From: Parathielavia appendiculata
Taxonomy: Eukaryota > Ascomycota > Sordariomycetes > Sordariales > Chaetomiaceae
NCBI RefSeq assembly: GCF_033297405.1
Contig: NW_026944240.1
Span: 180,811 to 244,810, forward strand
Length of the DNA stretch: 64,000 nt
Direction of reading: 5' to 3'
Below are positions 1-8,916 of the stretch, piece after piece (position 1 is the stretch's first letter; every line of letters begins with the position of its first letter). The notes under the pieces were generated by a model. That model ran no database searches. It was not told the origin of the DNA and saw only the letters and a list, made by a program, of their open reading frames with translations. The position numbers and the translations under genes were made by a program.

Positions 1-604
1 AAAGCAGCCAGCGTATGCTGAAGCCGATTGCGCAGAGCATGGTGGACCAGATCATGGAGGCCGGCCAGCTCACCCATGTAAGCGAGTGCACCACTCTCTC
101 AAGTTTTGGTGGGGCTTTCCGCAAAAAGATGTTAAAAATTGATAAGTCGTCCTCTAACAATTTCTTTTGACGGCTTTTGCGTATAGCCCTTATGATGTGC
201 CGCCAGCTGTGTAGCAGCACGGTGACTATTGCAACCGGTGGAACAGCCTTCTCAGTAGCCGATGGATTGCGCTCCGTGGGGCTGCCCGGGCGAGCTCTTG
301 TGATGCCCAATTATAAACAGGGAGACGGCTCCACCGTGACATTGACACTGGGAGAGTTGCGGTGGGGTACGCTCAGTGAAACACGACCATGGCGGAGTTG
401 GCCCTACCCCGTGCATTTTCTGCGGTGTGTCCTTGAACTCCGCGAGGAATTTTATAGAGAGCCACCAGATGCGTGTGAAGTAAGTTTGGAAGAACAGCTG
501 GTGGCAAGGAACATTGCAGACGTCTTTGGTCCGTTGGCAGCCAATGCCTTCGCGTTACATCCCCGCTCCAGCTGGGACAAGCGCATTCTAGCGACGTTTA
601 GAGC
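1..604 (+). CDS. partial unidentified gene at left edge
   Basis: A frame open from base 3 runs to a clean 5' splice site (GTAAGC at 78). A typical fungal intron follows, with CTCTAAC near 151 and acceptor TATAG at 182-186. Beyond it, a frame beginning near 187 stays open to the LINE boundary at about 604. The intron is well formed; the protein is not recognised and the upstream part lies outside the window. LINE sequence begins at about 605, so the 3' end of this gene is probably lost or interrupted. Phase across the intron is not certain, so this may already be a pseudogene. Confidence 0.25.
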
Positions 605-1464
605 ATGTCCGCTAAGAAGAATGCCAAACACGCCACTAGACAGGGTGCCACTCCGCAGACGCAAAAGCCCAGGACACGCTCAACAACGCTCAACGTAGTA
701 TGGTCCAAGAGAAGCACCAGCAATCAGCTGCCAGACAAAGTCGGAGCTCATTCCAAGCGAGTCGACGCAGCACTACCAGGCAAACAAACCCGACTGCTGT
801 ACGACCACCTGTCACGAAAGGACGCTGGCGTACTCACTCAGCTCAGAACAGGCATGGCAAGACTCAACGGTTACCTCCACCGGATCGGAGCAGCTCCGTC
901 AGATCAGTGCGCATGCGGACAAGCAACAGAGACAGTGGACCACTTCCTCTTCCGAATGCAGAAACTGGACAGCATATCGACCAGAGATACTCGAATGTAC
1001 AGACAACCACAGGAGCAATATTTCCTTCTATCTAGGAGGGAAGTCGCGATCGGATAAGAAAGACTGGATTCCTAACATGACGGCCGTTCGGGCAACCATA
1101 CGGTTCGCAATGGCCACGGGCCGGCTTGACACGAACCAACCGCAGGCTGACTAAGACACCTAACCCACCACACCCGACCGAACCTACACCCCCTCACCTC
1201 GTGCTACGGACAGCAGACACCGCTTCAGCCGCCGAAGATAGGACGTTGAACACTTGGAGAATCGCCTTCAAACAAGCCTGCTAAATCCTACTAACCCACG
1301 AGAATCCGCAGAGAAATGGTATGAGAGAGGACATGAACTAGAATGAATTTTGTATGGGCTTCGACGAGATCAGGACATATCTTGGGAAATGTATAGTCAG
1401 ATTGTAATAGCTGCCCTTCCGGGTTACCCGCCGGGCGTCAATAAATTGTATTGTATTGTGTATT
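605..1464 (+). mobile_element. Tad-like LINE 3' relic (C-terminal ORF2 plus 3' UTR)
   Basis: The translated segment 605-1057 matches the C-terminal end of Tad-type non-LTR ORF2 seen in other copies here: the block ALPGKQTRLLYDHLSRK, then GMARLNGYLHRI, then a zinc-binding CACGQATETVDHFLF. Frame is lost after about 960, so it is dead. The 3' UTR carries the stretch GTTGAACACTTGGAGA found in the copies ending near 16030, 19656 and 21521. The end is CGTCAATAAA followed by a TATTG-type simple repeat. RT and RNase H regions are absent, so the copy is 5'-truncated, as is usual for LINE insertions. Confidence 0.85.
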
Positions 1465-1479
1465 GCGTCCGGTTTCCAG

Positions 1480-1770
1480 ATGCACCTCATATTCAAGCCA
1501 TTCCAGGCAACCTGCAGACCAGTGGTGGCACTGGAGGCGTCACCCTTCGACAGGAAACCTCACGATGCGTGCTTCGTATCTCACGGCATTTGAAGGTAAC
1601 GCACACTAGGACCCATGTCGAAACCGCGCTAATGCTTACAGTGCGAGATGATGGGTAACGCCTGTCAACGGTGCATAAAATCACGAGCACTCTGTGTCCG
1701 GTTCCTTTTTTCTGATGAGCCTATCTTTAAGAAGTGTAAGCACTCAGGAAATGCTTGGCAGATATCCTCT
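1480..1770 (+). pseudogene. decayed Zn2Cys6 DNA-binding domain fragment
   Basis: A frame reading SRCVLRISRHLK runs to 1595, then a 46-nt intron (GTAACG at 1596, CGCTAAT, TTACAG ending 1641), then CEMMGNACQRCIKSRALC. Joined, the cysteines fit C-x2-(R)-x6-C-x6-C-x2-C-x6-C. This is a GAL4-type zinc cluster with the second cysteine replaced by arginine, and it has an intron inside the cluster as many fungal factors do. The frame continues to a stop near 2091 without any further recognisable domain. There is no start codon in frame nearby, so it is a fragment. The motif is seen directly; loss of function is inferred from the missing cysteine and truncation. Confidence 0.45.
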
Positions 1771-2465
1771 AACAACTCGGTAGGGGAGAATGCAGAGTAC
1801 CGGTCCCATCTCCAATGGGGAACCCTTGCGTGGAGGGGAAATCCATTCTTTGTTACAGTCCATCACTTCCCCTACGGACCTTCCCCCAACGTCTGCTGCC
1901 GCGGATTCGAATCGGCCGATGATGATCAAACGACGGTTTGGGCCAAAGGCAAAATAGGCTGGGAATCTGTGACAACAGCGGCGCTCAGCTTGGACCCAGC
2001 ATGGACGCTTCGCACCAAGGCCCGACGATGGCTTCCAAGAAGCAGGAAAAAGGAAGAGACTTTCGGGGTCGACCCCCCAATTTTCTCATAGCCCAGGGGG
2101 AGGCTGCAATGAGTTTGAGGCAAGGAAAGCTGACCTTTGCGACGAGGGTCAATACAGATCTGGCTGGGGGCCAAGGAGAGAGTGCAACAGGCCCGGAGAT
2201 TACGGCCTCAGGGGCTGCAGCTACTTTGGAGGCTGGCGACCAGGATGTGGGAATGCAGGGAGCGGGGTAGGCTCCTTTCAACCGTAGTACGACGAACGCT
2301 GAAGTGACGGGCCAAGGTAACATCGGTATAGGTTTTTCGCCCGGCTGGGTAATTAGTGCGGTTTTCCTATACGGCTAGCTAGACAGGTGGACCGGCACGC
2401 CTTAGGGCATAGCGGTGTAGGAATAATAATAATAACTCTCGTTTGATAGTTACGAGGATAATTTC
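1771..2465. other. no recognisable gene
   Basis: Overlapping open frames occur on both strands, but none shows a known motif, a convincing start or splice signals. This is the 3' flank of the NYN gene on the minus strand. Confidence 0.4.
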
Positions 2466-3431
2466 TCAATCTAGCATGTGTAATTGAGTACCCTTAGGAC
2501 AATGGCCCATATCGTGCCCCGCCCCCGACTTTCCGCACGTCGGACAGAACAATTCTGCCTCGCTATGGGCAAACCAGCAGCGGCTGCCTCGACTGCACTC
2601 TGCATCCCAGCAGAAGCGATATTTCTTTGCTCTTTGACTGCCGTGAAGCTTGAACCTTTCTTTCTCTTTTTCAGTGTGTAGATGCTTGCAGGTGAGTTCA
2701 TACCGACAATATTCTCGCCAATAGCAACGCGAGGGTTTACTTTGCTGCATCAAAGGTTGACGAGTTACTTCGACAGAGCTTTCCTTATCTCCATTGTTAT
2801 CTCTGTCATTATTTCGAATGCCGATAGAGTTATCTTCCGATTGGCACCGTACGAAGGGCATATCTCTGGGAAGATACCATCCAACGTTCTCAATGTACTT
2901 GTCCAGGGTGTGTGCTTGAATTTGGTCTTGTTTCTCGTGTTTTATGGATGTACGCCATAGGGCATTCTCCCACAACCATAGATTCGCCTGATGGCCATAC
3001 TTCTCGGTGATGAGTTTCAAGGGATATAGGAGATCTCTGTCTCCTAAGACGATGATAAACATACCCAGAACCTGGCGATGGAACGCCTCCGATGCCATGT
3101 TCACGATGTCTGCAGTGAGCTCGACGTCTGTTATGCCTTTATTATATGTGTCCTCATCTGCGATGCTGTCGACATCCCAGAACGGTACTGCTTCCCAGAT
3201 TGTATCGTCAGGAGGAGGTGGTGATCCATACAAGGCGACTTTGACAGAGTATTGCTTCTCAGCCGTTAGTTTATACTCCTTTAGGAGTTCTTCGGCTAGA
3301 AGGCCGACATCGAAACGCCAGTCTGGGTATTTCTTATGCGCTTGAGTTAACACGCTTGTGTAGTCTATGTATATATAAACGTCGCTTTGGAGCTGACCAT
3401 TGAATTGCCTAGGAGCCGTGGTCGCCTGCAT
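2466..3431 (-). CDS. NYN-domain (LabA/PIN-like) RNase with C-terminal zinc fingers
   Basis: Single-exon 321-aa protein with an ATG start. The N-terminal half is an NYN domain: the strand VYIYIDYTSV (acidic D23), a central NKGITDVELTADIV (D102), and FIIVLGDRDLLYPLKLI (D131, D133), which supplies the usual metal-binding acidic residues of LabA/DUF88 nucleases. The C-terminus carries three zinc modules: C236-x5-C242-x5-C248-x3-H252, C274-x4-C279-x5-C285-x3-H289 (both CCCH type) and C296-x2-C299-x6-H306-x4-C311 (knuckle-like). All visible metal ligands are present and there are no stops, so the gene looks functional. Expected role from the families is RNA recognition and cleavage; the target is unknown. 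It lies between relics and is not in an operon-like group. Confidence 0.8.
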   Translation of the reverse strand: MQATTAPRQFNGQLQSDVYIYIDYTSVLTQAHKKYPDWRFDVGLLAEELLKEYKLTAEKQYSVKVALYGSPPPPDDTIWEAVPFWDVDSIADEDTYNKGITDVELTADIVNMASEAFHRQVLGMFIIVLGDRDLLYPLKLITEKYGHQANLWLWENALWRTSIKHEKQDQIQAHTLDKYIENVGWYLPRDMPFVRCQSEDNSIGIRNNDRDNNGDKESSVEVTRQPLMQQSKPSRCYWREYCRYELTCKHLHTEKEKERFKLHGSQRAKKYRFCWDAECSRGSRCWFAHSEAELFCPTCGKSGAGHDMGHCPKGTQLHMLD

Positions 3432-4066
3432 GTCTTGAACGTTAAATTATTCGATGTCGGATTCGGAGAGAGGAATGCAGGTACAAAGAAGAAATGGGGT
3501 GACTAACGTTAGCTACGTTAGCTTAATTTTCCGTTTGAAATATATATGGATGGAAAGCCATTGAGCACCGCTGCTCGTGCACACTCATCGTAAACCGAAT
3601 TTAACTAACAGCTGTGCCGTTTCTAGGAAGTTATATATAAAATTCCAAAGCGGCTTCAGCGTGTCAGACCACTTGCTGGATGATCCATATTTTGCTTTTA
3701 AAGCCAACTCGCCTGATTCATGCACAGACGATGTATTGCGGGTTAAGGTTCTATATGGTCTGTGTCTGCGGCAGCAACTTCGACGAAGCGTCGCGGTACG
3801 GCTCATCGAGCTCAACCAGTTTGCGAATAGTGGGTACCTGAGCCAGACGACAGCAATTGCTGTTACTGCTGAGGACATTGTGATCCCCGATGTTTCAGGC
3901 TGCAAGCTCAAGCCAATGACGACTGTACACACATCGAGGCAATGCAACCAAGTATCTACTCGTAGGTACAACTCAGGACATTGCTGGTGGAGTCCCACAG
4001 GATGTTGATCTCTTTGCTTGCATATTCTCCTCTTCTTTCCCCTTCGTCCATGTTCGAACTCCTAAA
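3432..4066. other. intergenic, no supported gene
   Basis: This holds the NYN 5' flank and open frames of up to 143 codons on both strands that show no family motif. The octamer TAACGTTA occurs at about 3504. Confidence 0.4.
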
Positions 4067-4615
4067 TCAATGGTAGAGGTAGACCACGCCTATCGTGCCA
4101 TGTTGGCGTCTCATAGCCCACCCACTCAATAAGATACTGCCGCCTTTTCCGAACTGTCCGAAGTCAAAGAATACGGTGAACGAGGAACGGTCAATCCTCG
4201 TTACTGTACCATTCTGTCGGCGGAGTGCTTCGTCGCGTCCACCTCTTGCTTCCCAGAACTTGAGTAACATATCCTTCTTATGCTCATGGAGCGTTTCCTC
4301 GTTCTCCAATGGCAATTGTTTGCCTGACCTGCTAGCCCACATCGCAAGAACCAACACCGTTTGTGGCTCATCCTTATCGACTCGGTTGCTTTCGAACTTC
4401 CATACGTAGAGGCCGCAAATAACGTTCCTGATTGGGATAACCTCTTGTGTCCTCTTCTTCCGGTACGGATACTCCATAAATACCTCAGGATAAGGAAGGG
4501 ATGGAAGGCCGAAAAAGGTTTGAAGAACTAGCGGATCGTCTGGCGGGAAGGGGAGTCGAGGACCATAGAGCAATGCTGATTCGATGGATAATTCGGCGTC
4601 CGAATTCAGAAGCAT
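4067..4615 (-). pseudogene. frameshifted chromodomain-family member
   Basis: The 182-codon frame contains LLKFWEARGGRDEAL, matching LLKFWNDRGGRDEV and LLRFWKRRGGREKA in the copies at 6.9-7.9 kb and 48.1-49.1 kb. The chromodomain core lies in the next frame: around 4090-4135 the minus strand reads RQYLIEWVGYETPTWHD, the equivalent of VEWVGYEDKSRSWEP in the copy at 6.9 kb. One frameshift near 4137 therefore separates the linker from the chromodomain. The upstream part (LLYGPRLPFPPDDPL) does not resemble the other two copies, so this is either a distinct subfamily or a rearranged copy. Confidence 0.6.
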
Positions 4616-4849
4616 CTCTTCGAAGACCGGAATAGAGATGTTCGAGCGACCGATTTTTCAGTGATCATCGCGGAATTCGCAGACCTCATCAAGCCATAAG
4701 AGCTTGTATCCTTGACGAAGGTATGGATGTACAGATCGGTAATTCTTCCAGGAAGGGCCAACTCGAAATAACTTTCTCCGAGGGCACCAGTAGCGGACAT
4801 TGGGTTATATCGTCCACAAGATGAAGCTCGGATTTGGCGTCTGGACAAG

Positions 4850-4904
4850 GTGATGTCGAGGTGATGTCGAGGTGATGTCGAGGTGATGTCGAGGTGATGT
4901 CGAG
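4850..4904. repeat. 11-bp minisatellite, 5 copies
   Basis: The unit GTGATGTCGAG is repeated five times without error, followed by a partial GTGTGTC. As the period is not a multiple of three, three overlapping minus-strand frames all stay open through it and give repetitive HLDITSTSPR peptides, which should not be taken as genes. Confidence 0.95.
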
Positions 4905-6590
4905 GTGTGTCTTCTTTCCGTTCTGTACATGTATGTATAAGGTCCGAGTACCAGTGACCTGGTTCTCGCGACATGGGTGCGCTCTTGTTTCCATCTGTTG
5001 GCAACTTGGCGACCGTGGTAGACTCTGCCATTCGGCTGTGCCATGTGTGTGACATGCGCCTTAAGACGCCCAATGATGGCAAACGGCACAGTCAAATGGC
5101 ACAGTCAGATGTCACAATCTGCGGCTGAGGTTGCAGCCGAGCTTGGCAGTTTCAGATGGGACTTTGTGCTTGTGCCAAACCCACGGCGTGCAGACTGATG
5201 ATGGGTGGCTTGCATGCAATGGCAGGTTCCAGCACCCTTACTCGCGCCGCTCTTCTCAAACGCCGCCCTCATTCCGCGACACACTCACCGCGTCCGCCAT
5301 CAAGGGCACTGGCAGCACAAGATCCCAACGATACAGGTGTAGGATACAAGTGTAGGATACAAGGGGCGTCAAAATCGCATACAGTTTCTAGCCCAGTTGC
5401 CAGCATTGGCCTGTATACCTCGTTTCTCCTATAAGATTACATTATCCTCTCTTATCATGTCTATAGCTAACGCCAAGCGAGTCCCTTTCCCGACTCTGTT
5501 AGTGCCTAAGAGCCCAGGTGTTGCCGCCCAAAACAAGCCGTCTGCGTCACCTGTCCGGCAGTCGCCAGCAGCACGTTCAGAGGACTGAGAAATCATCGTC
5601 GGCGACCAATTCACCGAAGACTACACCTCGTTGTATCCGCGGCCAAATCACGTTTCAAGACTTTGATACACGCAGCAAGTTTCAAATCGCGAGGAAGTTC
5701 CGCCTTGCTAAGACCCACTGGAAGCTTAGAGATCTCTAAGCGCTGGAATGCACACTAAATCGATGTATCCTGCAGCATGAAAGGAGGTAACGGCAAGGCA
5801 CTCATGTCTGACAGCAGTGGTCCGTATAATAGCGACAGTGAATATAAGTCGAGATATAGGCAGGGGAAATAGGCGTTGCAGCCTCTTGAACCGGCTGTCT
5901 TTCGCCAGAGCGGTTTAGCCCATAACTCCTTGAGCATGTTGGCCTGTACGCGGCTTGGCCAATGTTCTGGTGACATGGGAAACTCGGTGCGGGGGCTGCT
6001 CGGATGATGGGAGCACGCTTACACAGTGCGCAATGTTTACCATAATTAGGCCACCAATAGTTCCTAAAACATGCCGTCGAGGGCCGTATTATGCGTGACC
6101 CACATTCTCACTTGCATATGCTACTAGATCCGGACAAGCAAGAGCACGCCCAGAACTTGGCGGGGGGTTGAGAGGTAAAATTAGCGGAGCTTCCAGGAGG
6201 GATCCCCTCTGTAAGTGCCGTGCATTGGGGGAGGAGCAGTTGAATTTCAGTAACAACGGCCCAATGCCGTATCGAGAACGACTTAGGCTCAGCCAAATCT
6301 TATCGCCAGCTTCGCATGTCCCCTTAGCGCCTACAGACGATGAGCCGCCACTCGCCGTCTATACCTGACAATAAGTCCAACGTAGCTAATTACTAGGGTA
6401 GCGCCTAGAACACATCCCTAAGCCAAGTTGCTTATTACCGCCAGTTCGGGTGCCAGCATCTATAGACGACGGCATTGAAGGATATTGTCACGGCACACAA
6501 CGTGCAGCCATACCGTTGCACCATGTTCCCGTAAAAGGGTACAAATGATTCAATCCGACAGATCGAACCACTGGCTGCACTATGAAGCTG
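4905..6590. other. mostly non-coding; one possible decayed ORF at 5458-5739
   Basis: From the ATG at 5458 a frame reads MSIANAKRVPFPTLLVP and stops at 5588. The next frame then continues from about 5590 to 5739 with coding-like composition (CIRGQITFQDFDTRSKFQ). Together they look like a short gene with one frameshift. No family is recognised. The rest shows no supported feature. Confidence 0.25.
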
Positions 6591-6637
6591 TCTTTTACAC
6601 CTGTCGCCGGGCTGTAACCAACCCGACCAGCCGTGCC

Positions 6638-6735
6638 GTGACAGATATCATCAAGCCCGAGACCCACTTGACATCTCAGAAGCAGCTCGTGACCAAGGTC
6701 AACGGCATTAGACATGTAATAGCAGAGCAAATGTA
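6638..6735 (+). pseudogene. fragment of an EST1-like gene
   Basis: The plus-strand translation TDIIKPETHLTSQKQLVTKV aligns with TDIIKQPETHPISQEQLVAEV in the EST1-like protein encoded at 56.2-58.5 kb on the minus strand. Nucleotide similarity covers about 100 bp with a 3-bp gap, and it extends to GAGCAAATGTATCGAG versus GAGCAAATGCATCGAA. Neither flank continues the similarity. The divergence suggests an old scrap of a paralogue, not a recent copy of the intact gene. Confidence 0.65.
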
Positions 6736-6863
6736 TCGAGGTGGATGACAGAGTGCGCAATGCGGCTCCGTGCTGAAATGGGTCTCATTGGGGAATAGGA
6801 CGAGCATCTAAGGGGAACATCACGAACAAAACGTTGATCCTTACACACCAAGGTCCTCCTATA

Positions 6864-7937
6864 CTAAACCCGCCTACGGAGCCTCCGCTGTCTGAACGCA
6901 TGAATGACCTTCTCATCTATTTCGCTCGCCGGCTCCCAAGAGCGGCTTTTATCTTCATAGCCCACCCATTCAACGCGAAATTTAGAGCCGTCTGAACTCT
7001 CTTTGAGAAGATCGTGGATGGGGAACTTGGTGTTCTTGGTTATAGCGCAACCGGCTTTCTTGATCACCTCGTCGCGCCCGCCTCGATCGTTCCAGAATTT
7101 CAGCAGCTGACGTTTACAGTTTCGGTGAGCATCTTCCTCCTTCACCCAGTAGAGTCCTCCTCCGACTTCAATATCAAACAGAGGCATCTCGCTAGAGCTG
7201 TCTTCCCGGAGTCGCCAGTTTGTGAGAGGCTGAGCGGCTCCCCTCGGCGGGCCCGAGGCCGCGGGGCTAGGATCCTGTGTCTTGGGCGCCAGGGCCGAAA
7301 GCTCAAGAGGACTGGGTGGCCGCAGTTTTGTGAGAAGGCCCTTTTCAGTTTCCGTGTTCCATTTGACCTTTCGAAACGACTTGGCCACGGCATCGGATAA
7401 CCACTTGACAATCGGCGCCTCCTCGGGCCAGGTGACCAGGACATTGCGTAACATGTCGTAGCAACAGGAGCGTAGCGCGGTCTCCGCTTGGTCACGGTTG
7501 TTAAAACCGCATTTGGAGATCAGGTCTAGGATGTCGGCTGAGGGTATACCGGCCAGCGTTTCAGGCTCGTAACTGGCGGCTATATGGTCGAGAAGCCTGG
7601 CAAGACCTTGGGGCAGGTCGTCTGGTTGAGAGGACCAGAGGCGTGGCGACCTAGGCCCCCGGACGGTGGCACAATCCTTGGCATGTGTGACAAGGTCTTT
7701 GTAGGTCGGTCTGGGGCTATACCATAGAGACCCGGAGTCAGCGGAAACTACCTTAGTGAAAACGGGAGAGGAGAGTGTAGAAACCAACACTATAGTCCCC
7801 GGAGTTTCTATAGCTGTTTCGTTGTCGGAGACGACCTCGGTGTGATTGAAGGAAATATTGCCTGCCGGGACGACTCGGGTTTGGTTCTCGTTTGATACTT
7901 TGAGTGCCTTGGCTGGCCACTTGGGAGTCGGCGACAC
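6864..7937 (-). CDS. chromodomain protein with an uncharacterised upstream domain (copy A)
   Basis: A 357-codon open frame without internal stops. From the N-terminus: a low-conservation stretch, a block LWYSPRPTYKDL, then about 110 residues (SPRLWSSQPDDL, LLDHIAASYEPETLAGIP, ALRSCCYD, RNVLVTWPEEAPIVKWLS, TETEKGLLTKLRP), a linker with PLTNWRLREDSS and LLKFWNDRGGRDEV, and a C-terminal chromodomain (FPIHDLL, FRVEWVGYEDKSRSWEP, IHAFRQRR). The same order occurs at 48.1-49.1 kb. The frame opens on GTG with no ATG before it. In-frame sequence continues to about 8033, where CGCTAATACCTAG looks like a branch-acceptor pair, so an upstream exon is likely. The chromodomain suggests binding to methylated histone tails; the upstream domain is not recognised. 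No integrase, RT or protease is attached. Confidence 0.7.
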   Translation of the reverse strand: MSPTPKWPAKALKVSNENQTRVVPAGNISFNHTEVVSDNETAIETPGTIVLVSTLSSPVFTKVVSADSGSLWYSPRPTYKDLVTHAKDCATVRGPRSPRLWSSQPDDLPQGLARLLDHIAASYEPETLAGIPSADILDLISKCGFNNRDQAETALRSCCYDMLRNVLVTWPEEAPIVKWLSDAVAKSFRKVKWNTETEKGLLTKLRPPSPLELSALAPKTQDPSPAASGPPRGAAQPLTNWRLREDSSSEMPLFDIEVGGGLYWVKEEDAHRNCKRQLLKFWNDRGGRDEVIKKAGCAITKNTKFPIHDLLKESSDGSKFRVEWVGYEDKSRSWEPASEIDEKVIHAFRQRRLRRRV

Positions 7938-8916
7938 CTCTGTTCTGTGCGTTTGCTTGATGCAGCCACTGGTTGAGGGGAAAGTGGCAGAGTCAGCGGA
8001 GTCGGGGGGAGTGACGCTGGGTGCTGCTAGGTATTAGCGAGAGCCGATTGCCGCGTTCCGGCGCAAGCTACATGAAGCAACTTGGGCAGACCTGGATCAT
8101 GGTTCAGTATAGCTGCTATGGGACAGCGGGAATTTTTGAGCGTCATTTCGCTGAGGATAGCACCAACAGGGCGTCGTCTAGCTGCAAGACGTGGCTATTG
8201 GAATTGTCAGTTATAATTCTGAGGACTTGGTAAAGGCTATGGCTTGGTCAAGGTTTTGCGCAGAGCAAGCCTCTATAAGTAAGCTTCCTGGCACCGAGGT
8301 AGGTGATTTACATAGGACGTCTGGCCAGACGCGGGACCGCATTGCCTCACCCATGTGACAAATCCCTCAGGCCCCAACTCTGAAGGGACTCCCAAACATA
8401 TTGAAAGGTTTACAACATGTGCACAAGCATTGTCTCAACGTACCCGCAGATACAAACCATAATTGCTTACTAAGAAACTACAACGGTGCCTATAGGCCTA
8501 AAGAACGTGTCTTATATGCAGCTTCCTGCATTTGGTACCTCCGTACCTGATCACCTTGGATCAGGAGTGAGAATTGGTAATCCTCAGCGGCTCACCGCAC
8601 TCACCCTCCACTCGCTGTGATCCTTTCGCGTGATACTGTGGTGTCGCTCAACCAATGTTGGTGGCGAGTTCCCACCGGCAACGCATGGACGACATAAGCG
8701 GTAAGAATCCGGAAGAGCCAGGAGAGGTGTGTGGATCCACGCGGCGGTTGGCACACTGCAGTCAACACAGTATAGCACAGGATAGCACGCCAGATGACAG
8801 GAGTTGGCTGGTCCAAAGCACCTCCCAAGTTGTTTTGCGAAGAGCTTCAGGTATAGTTACCTCCAGTCACTTGTCGTTCGATTACGTAGTGATCCCGCGG
8901 CTAGGCTTAACGCGAG
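7938..8916. other. no recognisable gene
   Basis: Probable 5' region of the minus-strand chromodomain gene up to about 8040. The rest, to the truncated LINE start, shows only short motif-free frames. Confidence 0.4.

Noticed and set aside
1895..1910. GGATTCGAATC-like tRNA T-loop motif
   Set aside because: No acceptor stem, D-arm or anticodon arm can be built around it.
4689..5095. Three overlapping minus-strand ORFs with repetitive HLDITSTSPR peptides
   Set aside because: They are the three frames of the 11-bp minisatellite, all open because the unit lacks stops.
6864..7937. Reading the chromodomain proteins as gypsy-type integrase remnants
   Set aside because: No integrase HHCC/DDE, RT or LTR is linked, and the upstream conserved domain is shared by two copies in the same order.
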